A DNA stretch of 15,349 nucleotides, from assembly GCA_039029935.1 (NCBI GenBank), contig JBCCFC010000161.1, positions 1 through 15,349 on the forward strand, given 5' to 3'. Position 1 is the first letter of the stretch. Each line of letters begins with the position of its first letter. Both the position numbers and the translations under genes were made by a program. This DNA comes from G039029935 sp039029935 (lineage in GTDB: Bacteria > Chloroflexota > Anaerolineae > Caldilineales > Caldilineaceae). A model generated the notes under the pieces. It ran no database searches. It was not told the origin of the DNA and saw nothing but the letters and a program-made list of their open reading frames with translations. Positions 1 through 7,542 of the stretch are shown here, in pieces.

Positions 1-206
1 AGCTATTGGGTTTGGGGCCAACACGCATCCCAACATTGGGCATGACCGTTAACTACGCAATCCGCTCATCGGCCATTTTGCGTGATATGTGGTGGTGGTG
101 GGGCTTCCCCATTATCATGTTGGTTGTTATCTTTACCGGACTTTTCTTAATTACCATTGGACTTGATGAAATTGCCAATCCACGCTTGAGAGGAGCCAAA
201 ACGTAA
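1..206 (+). CDS. ABC transporter permease, DppC/OppC type, C-terminal fragment
   Basis: This is the 3' end of a gene that begins before the window; the reading frame is open from position 3 and stops at the TAA at 204-206. The last 67 residues resemble the end of dipeptide/oligopeptide/nickel-type permeases (BPD_transp family): a Gly-Leu-Gly-Pro stretch, an Ala-rich helix, a WWWW-GFP step where the family usually has WW-PG, one hydrophobic membrane segment (roughly IIMLVVIFTGLFLITIGLDE), and an IANPRLRG tail equivalent to the usual DPR-ending C-terminus. In the family this subunit forms half of the inner-membrane channel. The next gene, an ATPase, starts on the base directly after the stop codon, which suggests translational coupling. 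The substrate cannot be read from this fragment. The TTG at 6 is not a start; it is simply internal sequence. Confidence 0.88.
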   Translation, partial: LLGLGPTRIPTLGMTVNYAIRSSAILRDMWWWWGFPIIMLVVIFTGLFLITIGLDEIANPRLRGAKT

Positions 207-1238
207 ATGGCTGTTGCGACTACAGAGATAAACACGAACGGTGCAAGTGCCAGTGCTAGTACAAAGACAGAAACCAAACCCGAAGTTGTTCTTGATGTTA
301 AAAACCTCAAAGTATACTACGAAACACCCACAGGTGATGTAAAAGCGGTTGATGATGTCAGTTTTCAAATTTACCAAGGTGAAATCGTCGGGTTAGTCGG
401 TGAGTCTGGTTGTGGCAAAACCACAACAGCCATGGCGATTTTACGCTTGGTCCAACCGCCAGGGCGTATTGTTGGTGGCAGTATTCTGCTGGATAATACC
501 GATATTGCATCGCTTGATGACCGCGAACTCCGTGAATTCCGCTGGCGCATGATGGCATTGATTCCACAGGGTGCGATGAACTCGCTCAACCCGGTGATGC
601 GCATCAAAGACCAGATTGGTGATGCCATCATCACTCATGACGGACGCCAATCCAACAAAATACTCAAAGAACGTATTCTAAAATTGTTGTCAATGGTGGG
701 TCTACCCAGCCGTGTCTATAACATGTATCCACACGAGTTGAGCGGTGGCATGAAACAGCGCGTCTGTATTGCAATGGCGATTGCACTCAATCCACCACTG
801 ATTATTGCTGATGAACCCACCAGTGCCTTGGACGTGGTTGTTCAGCGTGTTGTTGTCCAGAATTTGCTCGACATTAAAGAAACGTTGGGCGTCTCCATGA
901 TCATCATCGGTCATGACATGGGACTGATGGCACAGTTGGTGGATCGCCTTGCGGTGATGTACGCCGGGCATATGGTCGAGCTATCGCCTGTGGACAAAGT
1001 ATTTGTCGAGCCACAGCACCCATACACACAGCTACTGATCGAGTCGATTCCATCCATTAAAGAACGCAAACCGCTTCGTTTAACAGAGGGCTTGACGCAT
1101 GATCTGCGTAATCCACCACCAGGGTGTATCTTCCAAGAACGTTGTCCACATGTCATGGATGTGTGCCGGTCAGTGCGGCCCATTTTGAAGGAATATAAGC
1201 CCGGACAGATGGCGGCGTGTCATCTTTATGAAGAATAA
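207..1238 (+). CDS. oppD: Peptide-type ABC transporter ATPase, OppD/DppD family
   Basis: A 343-residue ATP-binding subunit that would power import of peptides or a similar solute through the permease encoded just upstream. Motifs in order: Walker A GESGCGKT at residues 65-72, Q-loop Gln121, signature LSGGMKQR at 178-185, Walker B LIIADEP at 198-204, D-loop SALD, and switch His236. The C-terminal extension typical of Opp/Dpp ATPases (oligo_HPY type) is present, with PPPGC and RCPH motifs and Cys307, Cys313, Cys320 and Cys338; in some relatives these four cysteines hold an iron-sulfur cluster. The first 27 residues are a Thr/Ala/Ser-rich tail before the domain starts. The ATG directly abuts the permease stop; GAGAGGAG at 188-195 is the likely ribosome site, with a rather long spacer. 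The Opp versus Dpp label is by family and the substrate is unknown. Confidence 0.95.
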   Translation: MAVATTEINTNGASASASTKTETKPEVVLDVKNLKVYYETPTGDVKAVDDVSFQIYQGEIVGLVGESGCGKTTTAMAILRLVQPPGRIVGGSILLDNTDIASLDDRELREFRWRMMALIPQGAMNSLNPVMRIKDQIGDAIITHDGRQSNKILKERILKLLSMVGLPSRVYNMYPHELSGGMKQRVCIAMAIALNPPLIIADEPTSALDVVVQRVVVQNLLDIKETLGVSMIIIGHDMGLMAQLVDRLAVMYAGHMVELSPVDKVFVEPQHPYTQLLIESIPSIKERKPLRLTEGLTHDLRNPPPGCIFQERCPHVMDVCRSVRPILKEYKPGQMAACHLYEE

Positions 1239-1258
1239 TAAAGGATAGTTCATGGCGC

Positions 1259-1319
1259 GTCACGCTATTAGCGTGACCTACGGTGGTGTGATTGCCGTAG
1301 GTCCGGTTATCAACCGGAC
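1259..1319. repeat. Cluster of three adjacent hairpins between the two ATPase genes
   Basis: Three inverted repeats lie almost end to end. The first is gtcacgcta/tagcgtgac (1259-1267 with 1269-1277), a near-perfect palindrome. The second is acctacgg/ccgtaggt (1276-1283 with 1295-1302, 11-nt loop). The third is gtccggtt/aaccggac (1301-1308 with 1312-1319, 3-nt loop). All are GC-rich and none is followed by a T-run, so they do not look like an intrinsic terminator. The arrangement is typical of REP-like or MITE-like intergenic palindromes. It could lower expression of the downstream ATPase relative to the upstream genes or protect the upstream mRNA from 3' decay. Weak promoter-like sequence follows (TTGACG at 1324-1329). 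Confidence 0.7.
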
Positions 1320-1379
1320 AATCTTGACGATTTATTCTTGTAGACTTACACGAACAGAGAAAGCCAAGAAGACAGTATT

Positions 1380-2387
1380 ATGAGTCAACCGCTTTTAGAT
1401 ATACGCAAGGCAACAAAAATATATGGTGGTGGGTTATTCCACTCAGGGCCAGTCACGGTTGCATTGCAAGATTTTGATCTCACCATTGATAGTGACAAAG
1501 CAACCATTACCACCATTGCGGGTGAGAGTGGTAGTGGCAAGAGTACCCTTGCAAACCTTGTGCTAGGCTTTATTAAGCCAACCTCTGGACAGATTATTTA
1601 CAATGGCGTGGATATGGCCGAAGCGGATCGTGATCAGTACATGACCTATCGACGCGAAGTCCAGGCGATCTTCCAAGACCCCTACGCGGTCTATAATCCA
1701 TTTTACCGTGTGAAACATGTTTTTGATTTGGTGGTTAACAACTTTAAGTTGGCAAAAAATAAAGCAGAAGCTGACGACATGATTGAAGAAGCGCTCAATG
1801 TTGTTGGTCTGCGTGGTGAAGAAGTGTTGGAAAAGTACCCACATCAGCTCAGTGGTGGTCAACGCCAGCGTATGATGGTGGGGCGTGCGTTTCTGCTTAA
1901 ACCCAAACTCATTGTAGCAGATGAACCTGTGTCCATGGTCGATGCGTCATTACGCGCAATGATTCTTGACATCATGTTACGTCTGCGTGATGAGCATAAT
2001 ATCTCTTTTATGTATATCACCCATGATTTGAGTACAGCTTACCAAATTGGTGATCAAATATATATGCTGTATCAGGGATCTGTAACGGAACGTGGCGATA
2101 CGATGGAAGTCATTGAGAATCCTAAGCACCCATATGTGCAACTGTTGATTGATTCTATACCTGTACCAGATCCAACTATTCGCTGGGGGGGCGATAGCGT
2201 CTTATCACTAGATGATGAGGAGCTTCGTGTCAGCGCGAATAGTGGTTGTCGATTTTATGGCCGTTGTCCACATCGTATGGACCACTGCCTAGAGTCACAG
2301 CCACCGCTTTACCCAATCTCTAATCAAGGCCATGACGCTGCCTGTTATCTCTATAGTCAATCCAATCCAAATCCAAGTGCTTCATAG
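1380..2387 (+). CDS. oppF: Peptide-type ABC transporter ATPase, OppF/DppF family
   Basis: A 335-residue second ATPase of the same importer, expected to pair with the OppD-type subunit. Motifs: Walker A GESGSGKST at residues 48-56, Q-loop Gln99, signature LSGGQRQR at 157-164, Walker B LIVADEP at 177-183, switch His215. The D-loop reads SMVD rather than SALD; a Met there is known in some members of this group. The C-terminal extension has SGCRFYGRCPH with Cys290, Cys296, Cys303 and Cys322, like its partner. Unlike the tightly coupled genes upstream, it is separated from oppD by 141 bases holding a hairpin cluster. Its ribosome site is weak (AAGAAGA about 10 bases before the ATG). It is the last gene of the operon on this strand, and a strong terminator lies about 280 bases downstream. 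Confidence 0.95.
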   Translation: MSQPLLDIRKATKIYGGGLFHSGPVTVALQDFDLTIDSDKATITTIAGESGSGKSTLANLVLGFIKPTSGQIIYNGVDMAEADRDQYMTYRREVQAIFQDPYAVYNPFYRVKHVFDLVVNNFKLAKNKAEADDMIEEALNVVGLRGEEVLEKYPHQLSGGQRQRMMVGRAFLLKPKLIVADEPVSMVDASLRAMILDIMLRLRDEHNISFMYITHDLSTAYQIGDQIYMLYQGSVTERGDTMEVIENPKHPYVQLLIDSIPVPDPTIRWGGDSVLSLDDEELRVSANSGCRFYGRCPHRMDHCLESQPPLYPISNQGHDAACYLYSQSNPNPSAS

Positions 2388-2499
2388 CACTTCACCCATA
2401 AGCCATCTTGATGCATAATTTTGAGGACTCATACTTGAATCATCGAATGATTTTATACAGAAAGACAGCTTATGGAAGATAGAGATACCACTGATGAGC

Positions 2500-2540
2500 C
2501 AAAAATGTTGAGCGGTTTGCAAGATTGATCAACATTTTTG
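2500..2540 (+). other. AT-rich inverted repeat downstream of oppF
   Basis: A perfect 12-bp inverted repeat, caaaaatgttga (2500-2511) and tcaacatttttg (2529-2540), encloses a 17-base loop. On the + strand the 3' arm ends in five T, so it could act as a weak first terminator or 3'-end stabiliser for the transporter mRNA. The stem is AT-rich and the call is tentative. Confidence 0.4.
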
Positions 2541-2663
2541 AGTGCCAGTGCTGAATGAAAAACGATAAAGTGTCACGCTGCGTTCCACAGAAACCGACCC
2601 AAAGGATGCATGTTCAGGGGTGTTTGTTTTAGTCATAGAATGGACATGTTTGGGGGTGTATTC

Positions 2664-2710
2664 AAAAAAAGGACCGAACAAGATTTTATAGTCTTGTTCG
2701 GTCCTTTTTT
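2664..2710. terminator. Bidirectional intrinsic terminator
   Basis: The perfect stem ggaccgaacaaga (2671-2683) and tcttgttcggtcc (2692-2704) has an 8-base loop. It is flanked by an A-run (2664-2670) and a T-run (2705-2710). The A-run becomes a U-run on the other strand, so the element should stop transcription both from oppF (+) and from the convergent cyclase gene (-), whose stop codon is 61 bases away. Confidence 0.92.
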
Positions 2711-2770
2711 CTTCTTTTATGTCTGTTCTTTTATGTTTGTAGTTATTTTGTGCTAGTTGGCAGGAAGTCT

Positions 2771-5700
2771 TTAGCGAGTAGCATCACTACCGACCTGATT
2801 CTCCAAGCCCAATAGCACCGCTTCATCCAAGCTCAACGACAAACCAAAATGTAAATATTCTTCAAGCTGTTGGTCATCCAATAAATCCATGGATGATTCG
2901 ATGAGATTCAAGAGTTTTGTCTCCTCGGCAGGCGAGAGGGGTGAACCGATCTTCTTGCGGAGTGCCTGCGCTGCACCATACAGATACAAGACACGTTTCG
3001 GTGCAGGTGGGTCACGTAATGCCGCCAAACAGCCAATGTCCTCTAACAGATAAGCGATGGCCCACTGTGCCCCCAAGTCATAGTTGATGCGTAAGCTCTC
3101 GTTATATAGTGTATAGGCTTCATCGATCTCACCCAAAGTTCGTGTCACATTGCCAAGATTATTAAGTGCATTTGCCAAGGCCCAGCGGTCGCCAATTTCA
3201 CGTTGTAGTGAGACGGCTTCTTCGGCATGTCTACGAGCGGTATTATAATCACCGATATCGAGCATCACGTTGCCCAAATTATTGAGGGAGTTGGCAATGG
3301 CCCAAGGGTCGCCGATGTCACGCCGAATTTCGAGGCTACGCTCATGTCGTTCTTGCGCGGTCTGATAGTCGGCTTGGAATCGCGCCACGATGCCCATATT
3401 GCTGAGTAGGCTACCAATGTGGTTCTGTTCACCTAACGATTGTCGGATGGCAAGGCTGGCCTCGTAAAGGCGAATGGATTCATCATAGCTACCCTGCTGG
3501 GCAGCGAGTGTTCCTTCATTGTGCAATGCTTGCCCAACGCCATATTGGTCACCTATCTCGTCAAAGATGTCCTGTGCATAGTGTAGTCGCTGTTGCGATT
3601 CCTGATACTCCCCCTGTTTGCGTAACAATTCCCCAAATGCCATTGAAGCGCGAGCCAATTCCCCCTGTGCAAGTTTGAGTTGGACAGGCTCAACTTGGTC
3701 GACCAGTTCCTCTGCCAAATCCATCGCCTGCACATACATGTCCTTGGCTTCATGCCACTCACCGACCAATTGCAACACGGCACCAAGCTGACGCAATACT
3801 TCAATCTGATCCATCTCTGGCAACAGCGGCAGGGCATTGCGATAGTACATCAGCGCGGCGCTGTTGGCATAGCGTGCTTGTGCCATCTCGCCTGCCCAGC
3901 GCAGATAGTAACGTTTCTTCTCAAGGTTGTCGCTACGTCCATAATGATAGGCGAGAATGTCTACATGATTGACGAGTTGGTTCTGGTATTTCTTTTCGAT
4001 AAAACGCCCAAACTTTTCATGCAAGGTCGCCCGAACACCATAGGGCATACTCTCATAGGTGACATCCTTTGTAATCATATGTTTGAACATATAACTTAAA
4101 GTGGGTCCGGTAGGATTGCGGGCGGTTAGGTTCAGTTCGGTGAGTTTCTCCAAATCTTCCAACACTTGGACAGGTGCTCCGATTTCGGGATATCCACCCC
4201 AAAGCCAGTTGGCCGCAAAAATGCGACCCACAACACTTGCGACCTTCAATGTTACTTTTTGTCTCTCCATTAACTGGTCAATGCGGCTCAGGATCAAACT
4301 GTGTAATGTGGTCGGTAATTCAACTGTGTCTAATGATTCAAAAGCACTTTTATCAAGACCACTAAAATGAAGATAGTTCAGTAACTCCTCAATATAAAAT
4401 GGGTTGCCAGCGGTGTGTTCAGTAATCCGCTCAAGGACCGCCTGCGAGAGGTCCACGTCACCCCCAAAAAGTTGTTGCATCTTGAGTTGAATCAGATCAT
4501 GGGTGTCCTGTATCGAAAGGTCTTTGAGTTGAATATCCGTAAAATGCGGCAGGCTTTGGAGGTTCAAGACCCATGTCTGCTGTAATTCCAGTGGGCGGTG
4601 AATCATCATGATAAAAATTGGGTAATCTGTCACCATTCTCGACACTTCGGAGAGCAAATCTGCGGAAAGGGCATCCAGCCACTGACAATCCTCAAGGATG
4701 AGGATAAACGGTTGCTGGCGAGACTCGTTACGCAAAAAGTCAAGCAACATCGCTTCTAATGACGTTTTGCGCACCTTGGCATCCATGGCCTCTGTGAGTT
4801 GGTTCTCAGGAATCGGCAGATTGACCACTGAACTTAAAAGCGGCATACGTGGCAATAATTCAGGGTCGATTGCACGTAATCGCTCTTCAAGCGTCATCAA
4901 CTGCTGCTCTGTCGATTGCGCGGCACTCAGACCAAAGAAACGACGCCACACGCCTTTCCAGATCATGTAACTGCTATTGACCCCAAAAGATTCGCACTTA
5001 CCGCCGTAAAAACTGAGTTTATGTTGATGGATGAGTTTAATAATCTCTGTCACCAAACGCGATTTGCCAATCCCTGCCTCACCAACCACAGCGACGACTT
5101 GGCCTTGCCCTTCCAGCGATAGATTTAGCCGTTTGATGATCAATGATTGTTCGGCGCGGCGTCCTACCATTGGCAGAACAGCACTGGGGTTAATTTGAGG
5201 TGACTCATAGGATGTTTCATCCTTGGGGATTTCAGACCGTAGGCGAAAGACAGGTAGCGGTGTTGATCGCCCCTTCACACGGATAGCGGGGACAGTTTCG
5301 AGGGTAAAACGTGAGGCCAAGGCATCGCGAATCTGTTTGCTGACCATGATGTGGCCGGGCGGTGTGGACTGCATGATACGAGCCGCCATATTGACCTCGT
5401 TGCCCAATACCCCATAGGTTCTGCGTTGCTGCCCTCCATAAGCGCCAGCACGCATTCGTCCTTGACTAATCCCGATACGCACAGGCAAGAGAAAGTCAAA
5501 CTCTTGCGGGGGCTGGACGATCTCTAGCGCAGTTGCCGCTGCACGGACAGCATCATCTTCATGGGCAATCGGTGCGCCAAATGAAATATAGATGCAGCTT
5601 CCTTTATCACCAATGTTTAGATCAATCAGCGAGCCTTCATATTGATTGACGACCTGCAACACCCAACGGATATAGGCATCTAATTTAGCACCCGCTTGGT

Positions 5701-6643
5701 CATCACTGTCATAATCGATACCGTCAAAACGAACAAAGACGGCGACAGAGGGTCTTAGCTCCGCCAAGAATTCGCCTTGCCCACTTTTCAGCCGTGTATA
5801 GACAGAGGGGAGTAGCCAAGGACGGATCTGATTGTCTGTAAAAGGTTCCGTCAACATTGTCGGCCATGGCATGGGATCAATATCTTTGGTTATCTGTTTG
5901 ACAACACCAAACGATTTGCCATCCAAAACACGAACATCACCTACCTGCACAACGCCGTTTAGACGATTCAGTGTGCGTGGATCCAGAATCACTTCCCCTT
6001 TTCTGGCTTGGTGATCAGCCTCTGCCAAATTGAAGAGCGTTTGCCCGGCCAACGCATCAATCAATCTGGACTGGGGATTGCCAACCATAAACCGGCGCGC
6101 AGAGCCTGCGGCAACCGATGCTTTCATTGCAAGGGAGATGTGCGAACCATTGAGTGGTTGTTTTGTTTTATAAGTGCCGTTCTTTTTATTGGATGTTAAT
6201 TTGCCCGATGCATTTCTGGTGTCTGAAACTTGGCTGTTGGCGGGTAGTTCGATCTGTGAAAATTGTGCCATCACCTGTTGCATGGCGATGGCGCAGGCAG
6301 TTGCGCGCGCAGGAGCTTCGACTTGTTGACCATGAATTGAGCCAATGCTGTGTACATAGCTCTCATCAAACCAACAGGTGATGGCATCCCCCGCAAACGC
6401 GATCACACTGCCACCATAGGAATGCAATGTACAGATCAGGGCATCATAGACCAGATTCAGGTAGTAGGTCAGTTCTTCTGCCCCTCGTTGTGGTCCAAGT
6501 TCATGGACCAAGGCGCGTGTCAGCTTCGTGAAACCGGAGATGTCAGCGAAAAGCCCAGCCCCTTCCGTATGGTCTGCGAGTATGGTGTTGTGCAGCATGG
6601 ACTGGCGTCGATCCATTGGTATGTAGGCATGTGTTATATCCAT
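2771..6643 (-). CDS. Soluble-adenylyl-cyclase-like protein: two class III cyclase domains, AAA-type ATPase, TPR repeats
   Basis: A 1290-residue predicted cytosolic protein. Cyclase domain 1 (about 28-240) carries both metal-binding Asp: Asp34 in FADISGFT and Asp86 in FAGDA. Cyclase domain 2 (about 298-470) has Arg305 where the first metal Asp would be, but carries Lys347 in GDKG and the transition-state pair Asn418/Arg422 in VNMAAR. One composite active site is therefore expected at the domain interface, making cAMP or possibly cGMP. A charged insert (about 131-166) interrupts domain 1. The ATPase module starts near 490 with Walker A GEAGIGKS (521-528) and a Walker B-like LILED (648-652), as in STAND/AAA_16 proteins. 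TPR repeats fill about 945-1200 (several NNLGN cores). The order matches human soluble cyclase (ADCY10). The ATG at 6643 is the first in frame after a stop; its ribosome site is weak. The catalytic product and the regulating ligand are not readable. Confidence 0.93.
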   Translation of the reverse strand: MDITHAYIPMDRRQSMLHNTILADHTEGAGLFADISGFTKLTRALVHELGPQRGAEELTYYLNLVYDALICTLHSYGGSVIAFAGDAITCWFDESYVHSIGSIHGQQVEAPARATACAIAMQQVMAQFSQIELPANSQVSDTRNASGKLTSNKKNGTYKTKQPLNGSHISLAMKASVAAGSARRFMVGNPQSRLIDALAGQTLFNLAEADHQARKGEVILDPRTLNRLNGVVQVGDVRVLDGKSFGVVKQITKDIDPMPWPTMLTEPFTDNQIRPWLLPSVYTRLKSGQGEFLAELRPSVAVFVRFDGIDYDSDDQAGAKLDAYIRWVLQVVNQYEGSLIDLNIGDKGSCIYISFGAPIAHEDDAVRAAATALEIVQPPQEFDFLLPVRIGISQGRMRAGAYGGQQRRTYGVLGNEVNMAARIMQSTPPGHIMVSKQIRDALASRFTLETVPAIRVKGRSTPLPVFRLRSEIPKDETSYESPQINPSAVLPMVGRRAEQSLIIKRLNLSLEGQGQVVAVVGEAGIGKSRLVTEIIKLIHQHKLSFYGGKCESFGVNSSYMIWKGVWRRFFGLSAAQSTEQQLMTLEERLRAIDPELLPRMPLLSSVVNLPIPENQLTEAMDAKVRKTSLEAMLLDFLRNESRQQPFILILEDCQWLDALSADLLSEVSRMVTDYPIFIMMIHRPLELQQTWVLNLQSLPHFTDIQLKDLSIQDTHDLIQLKMQQLFGGDVDLSQAVLERITEHTAGNPFYIEELLNYLHFSGLDKSAFESLDTVELPTTLHSLILSRIDQLMERQKVTLKVASVVGRIFAANWLWGGYPEIGAPVQVLEDLEKLTELNLTARNPTGPTLSYMFKHMITKDVTYESMPYGVRATLHEKFGRFIEKKYQNQLVNHVDILAYHYGRSDNLEKKRYYLRWAGEMAQARYANSAALMYYRNALPLLPEMDQIEVLRQLGAVLQLVGEWHEAKDMYVQAMDLAEELVDQVEPVQLKLAQGELARASMAFGELLRKQGEYQESQQRLHYAQDIFDEIGDQYGVGQALHNEGTLAAQQGSYDESIRLYEASLAIRQSLGEQNHIGSLLSNMGIVARFQADYQTAQERHERSLEIRRDIGDPWAIANSLNNLGNVMLDIGDYNTARRHAEEAVSLQREIGDRWALANALNNLGNVTRTLGEIDEAYTLYNESLRINYDLGAQWAIAYLLEDIGCLAALRDPPAPKRVLYLYGAAQALRKKIGSPLSPAEETKLLNLIESSMDLLDDQQLEEYLHFGLSLSLDEAVLLGLENQVGSDATR

Positions 6644-6678
6644 GATGGTCCATTCTGTCTAAAGTCTATTTAGATTCG

Positions 6679-6756
6679 GCTCATATCAAAAGAGTGTGCA
6701 AACACAATAATTATCCAGAGCGAAATCATTGGTTTGCGCACTCTTTTGATATGAGC
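6679..6756. repeat. 25-bp near-perfect inverted repeat between the DUF3307 and cyclase genes
   Basis: The arms 6679-6703 and 6732-6756 are reverse complements with a single mismatch (a possible G-U pair); the core is tcatatcaaaagagtg / cactcttttgatatga. The loop is 28 bases. There is no T-run after either arm, so it is not a classical terminator. It sits in the leader of the cyclase gene if that gene is co-transcribed with the small membrane gene upstream. It could be an mRNA processing or attenuation hairpin, an operator, or a small non-autonomous mobile element. Confidence 0.7.
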
Positions 6757-6763
6757 GGTAGAT

Positions 6764-7126
6764 TTAAAAACTATATTGAATTGCAATCAGCGCGGCTGTG
6801 GCAATCACAACGATATGTAACACTTGGTCGAGAAACATCGCAACCGTTGCCGTGTGGGTAGAGTTGCTCTGCATTTGTTTGACCACCCTTACCCACCAAT
6901 TCACAGGAATACGAGTATCAATCAATAGGTGCAGGACACCTATATACAAGGCAAACGGCCATGTAAAGACCAAGAGCGATAAGGCTGTGTGAATCCCACT
7001 ATGTACCCAACTGGCGGGGTGTTGTAAATGTATCTTGTTTTCTGCCATCCAGTCTGTTTGTAGCAACCAATCGCCAACCAAGTGTAAAACTATTCCCCAA
7101 ACGAGCAAGTCTGTTGCGTCGTACAT
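6764..7126 (-). CDS. DUF3307-type small membrane protein
   Basis: A 120-residue protein with about three hydrophobic segments (roughly residues 7-22, 45-64 and 95-117). The polar pattern fits DUF3307: His15, Asp19, LQTDWMAENK (22-31), His42 and His46, an H-L-L-I-D step ending at Asp70, and DQVLH with Asp100 and His104 near the end. Family function is not established; the conserved His/Asp residues in or near the membrane suggest a metal or catalytic site, but this is inference. The ATG at 7126 is preceded by AAAGG about 12 bases upstream. It is transcribed toward the cyclase gene 120 bases downstream and divergently from the cyclic-nucleotide-binding-like gene. Recognition is by pattern from memory, so moderate confidence in the family and high confidence in the ORF. 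Confidence 0.75.
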   Translation of the reverse strand: MYDATDLLVWGIVLHLVGDWLLQTDWMAENKIHLQHPASWVHSGIHTALSLLVFTWPFALYIGVLHLLIDTRIPVNWWVRVVKQMQSNSTHTATVAMFLDQVLHIVVIATAALIAIQYSF

Positions 7127-7542
7127 GAATTTTATACCTTTATCTTAAATCATTCAATTTTTCATCAACCGGACTTATGCAATTAGATTCCATACTTTGT
7201 AGACGCTATTTCACCTTAGAAGATTCTGTCATTTTGTCAGGCAAGATAAAGATATCCAAATTGCCCATAAGTTTAAGTCGTCTGCTGTATGTACATATGA
7301 CGGTTTGTCACAGATAATAAGCTAGTTAGAAATATCGCCCATATCTATGTTATGATTAGCAACGTCTATTGATACAAAGCTATCGCGACTTTCATTACCC
7401 GACTGCGGAACCCAACCTTCGGGAGGTGACACACATGCTCTGGTTAGATAACCTATTTCTTATCATCTCCCGATGGTTTCATCTCAATTGTTGAGTCGCA
7501 ATCGCGAATTGATTCGTTTTTGGGGAAGGTAAAACATATTCT
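7127..7542. promoter_or_regulatory. Divergent intergenic region and leader of the CNBD membrane gene
   Basis: These 416 bases separate the two divergent transcription directions, so promoters for both are expected here. On the + strand a TATGAT (7351-7356) is a possible -10 box, but no good -35 is visible. The last 110 bases before the downstream gene hold a small ORF (7435-7494) with a strong ribosome site. Just before it, acct (7415-7418) and aggt (7424-7427) can form a small stem over that ribosome site. No known riboswitch class was recognised with confidence. The remainder is AT-rich with no further structure I can support. Confidence 0.4.
7435..7494 (+). CDS. Candidate 19-codon upstream ORF or leader peptide
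   Basis: ATG at 7435 is preceded by GGGAGGTG (7421-7428), one of the clearest ribosome sites in the window, with a 6-base spacer. It encodes MLWLDNLFLIISRWFHLNC and stops at 7492-7494, 48 bases before the start of the CNBD membrane protein. The downstream gene itself has a weaker, more distant purine tract (tggggaaggt, 7521-7530). The peptide is hydrophobic with Trp, Arg and a terminal Cys, so it could be a small membrane peptide, or a leader whose translation controls the next gene. No homolog is recognised. That it is translated is inferred only from the ribosome site. Confidence 0.5.
   Translation: MLWLDNLFLIISRWFHLNC

Larger units (their letters stand above)
2388..2770. other. Intergenic region between convergent genes
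   Basis: There are 383 bases without a credible gene. An 18-codon ATG ORF at 2472-2528 lacks a ribosome site and is not called. The region holds an AT-rich hairpin (2500-2540), an imperfect 15-base direct repeat (2609-2623 and 2645-2659, 13 of 15 matching) and a strong bidirectional terminator (2664-2710). Nothing else stands out. Confidence 0.6.

Noticed and set aside
1324..1352. An internal promoter for oppF (TTGACG plus TTACAC).
   Set aside because: The -10 part is poor; kept only as a remark in the hairpin-cluster entry.
2472..2528. An 18-codon ORF downstream of oppF.
   Set aside because: It has no ribosome site, and it overlaps the 5' arm of a hairpin that explains part of the sequence.
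3680..4099. A 139-codon ORF opposite the cyclase gene.
   Set aside because: It is antisense to a well-supported coding region with intact TPR and ATPase motifs and has no recognisable domain.
7401..7434. A ydaO-like c-di-AMP riboswitch, suggested by GGAACCC followed by GGGAGGTGA before the CNBD gene.
   Set aside because: The other conserved blocks of that class, including the 3' CAGCTAACC-type segment, are not found downstream, and the GGGAGGTG is better explained as a ribosome site.
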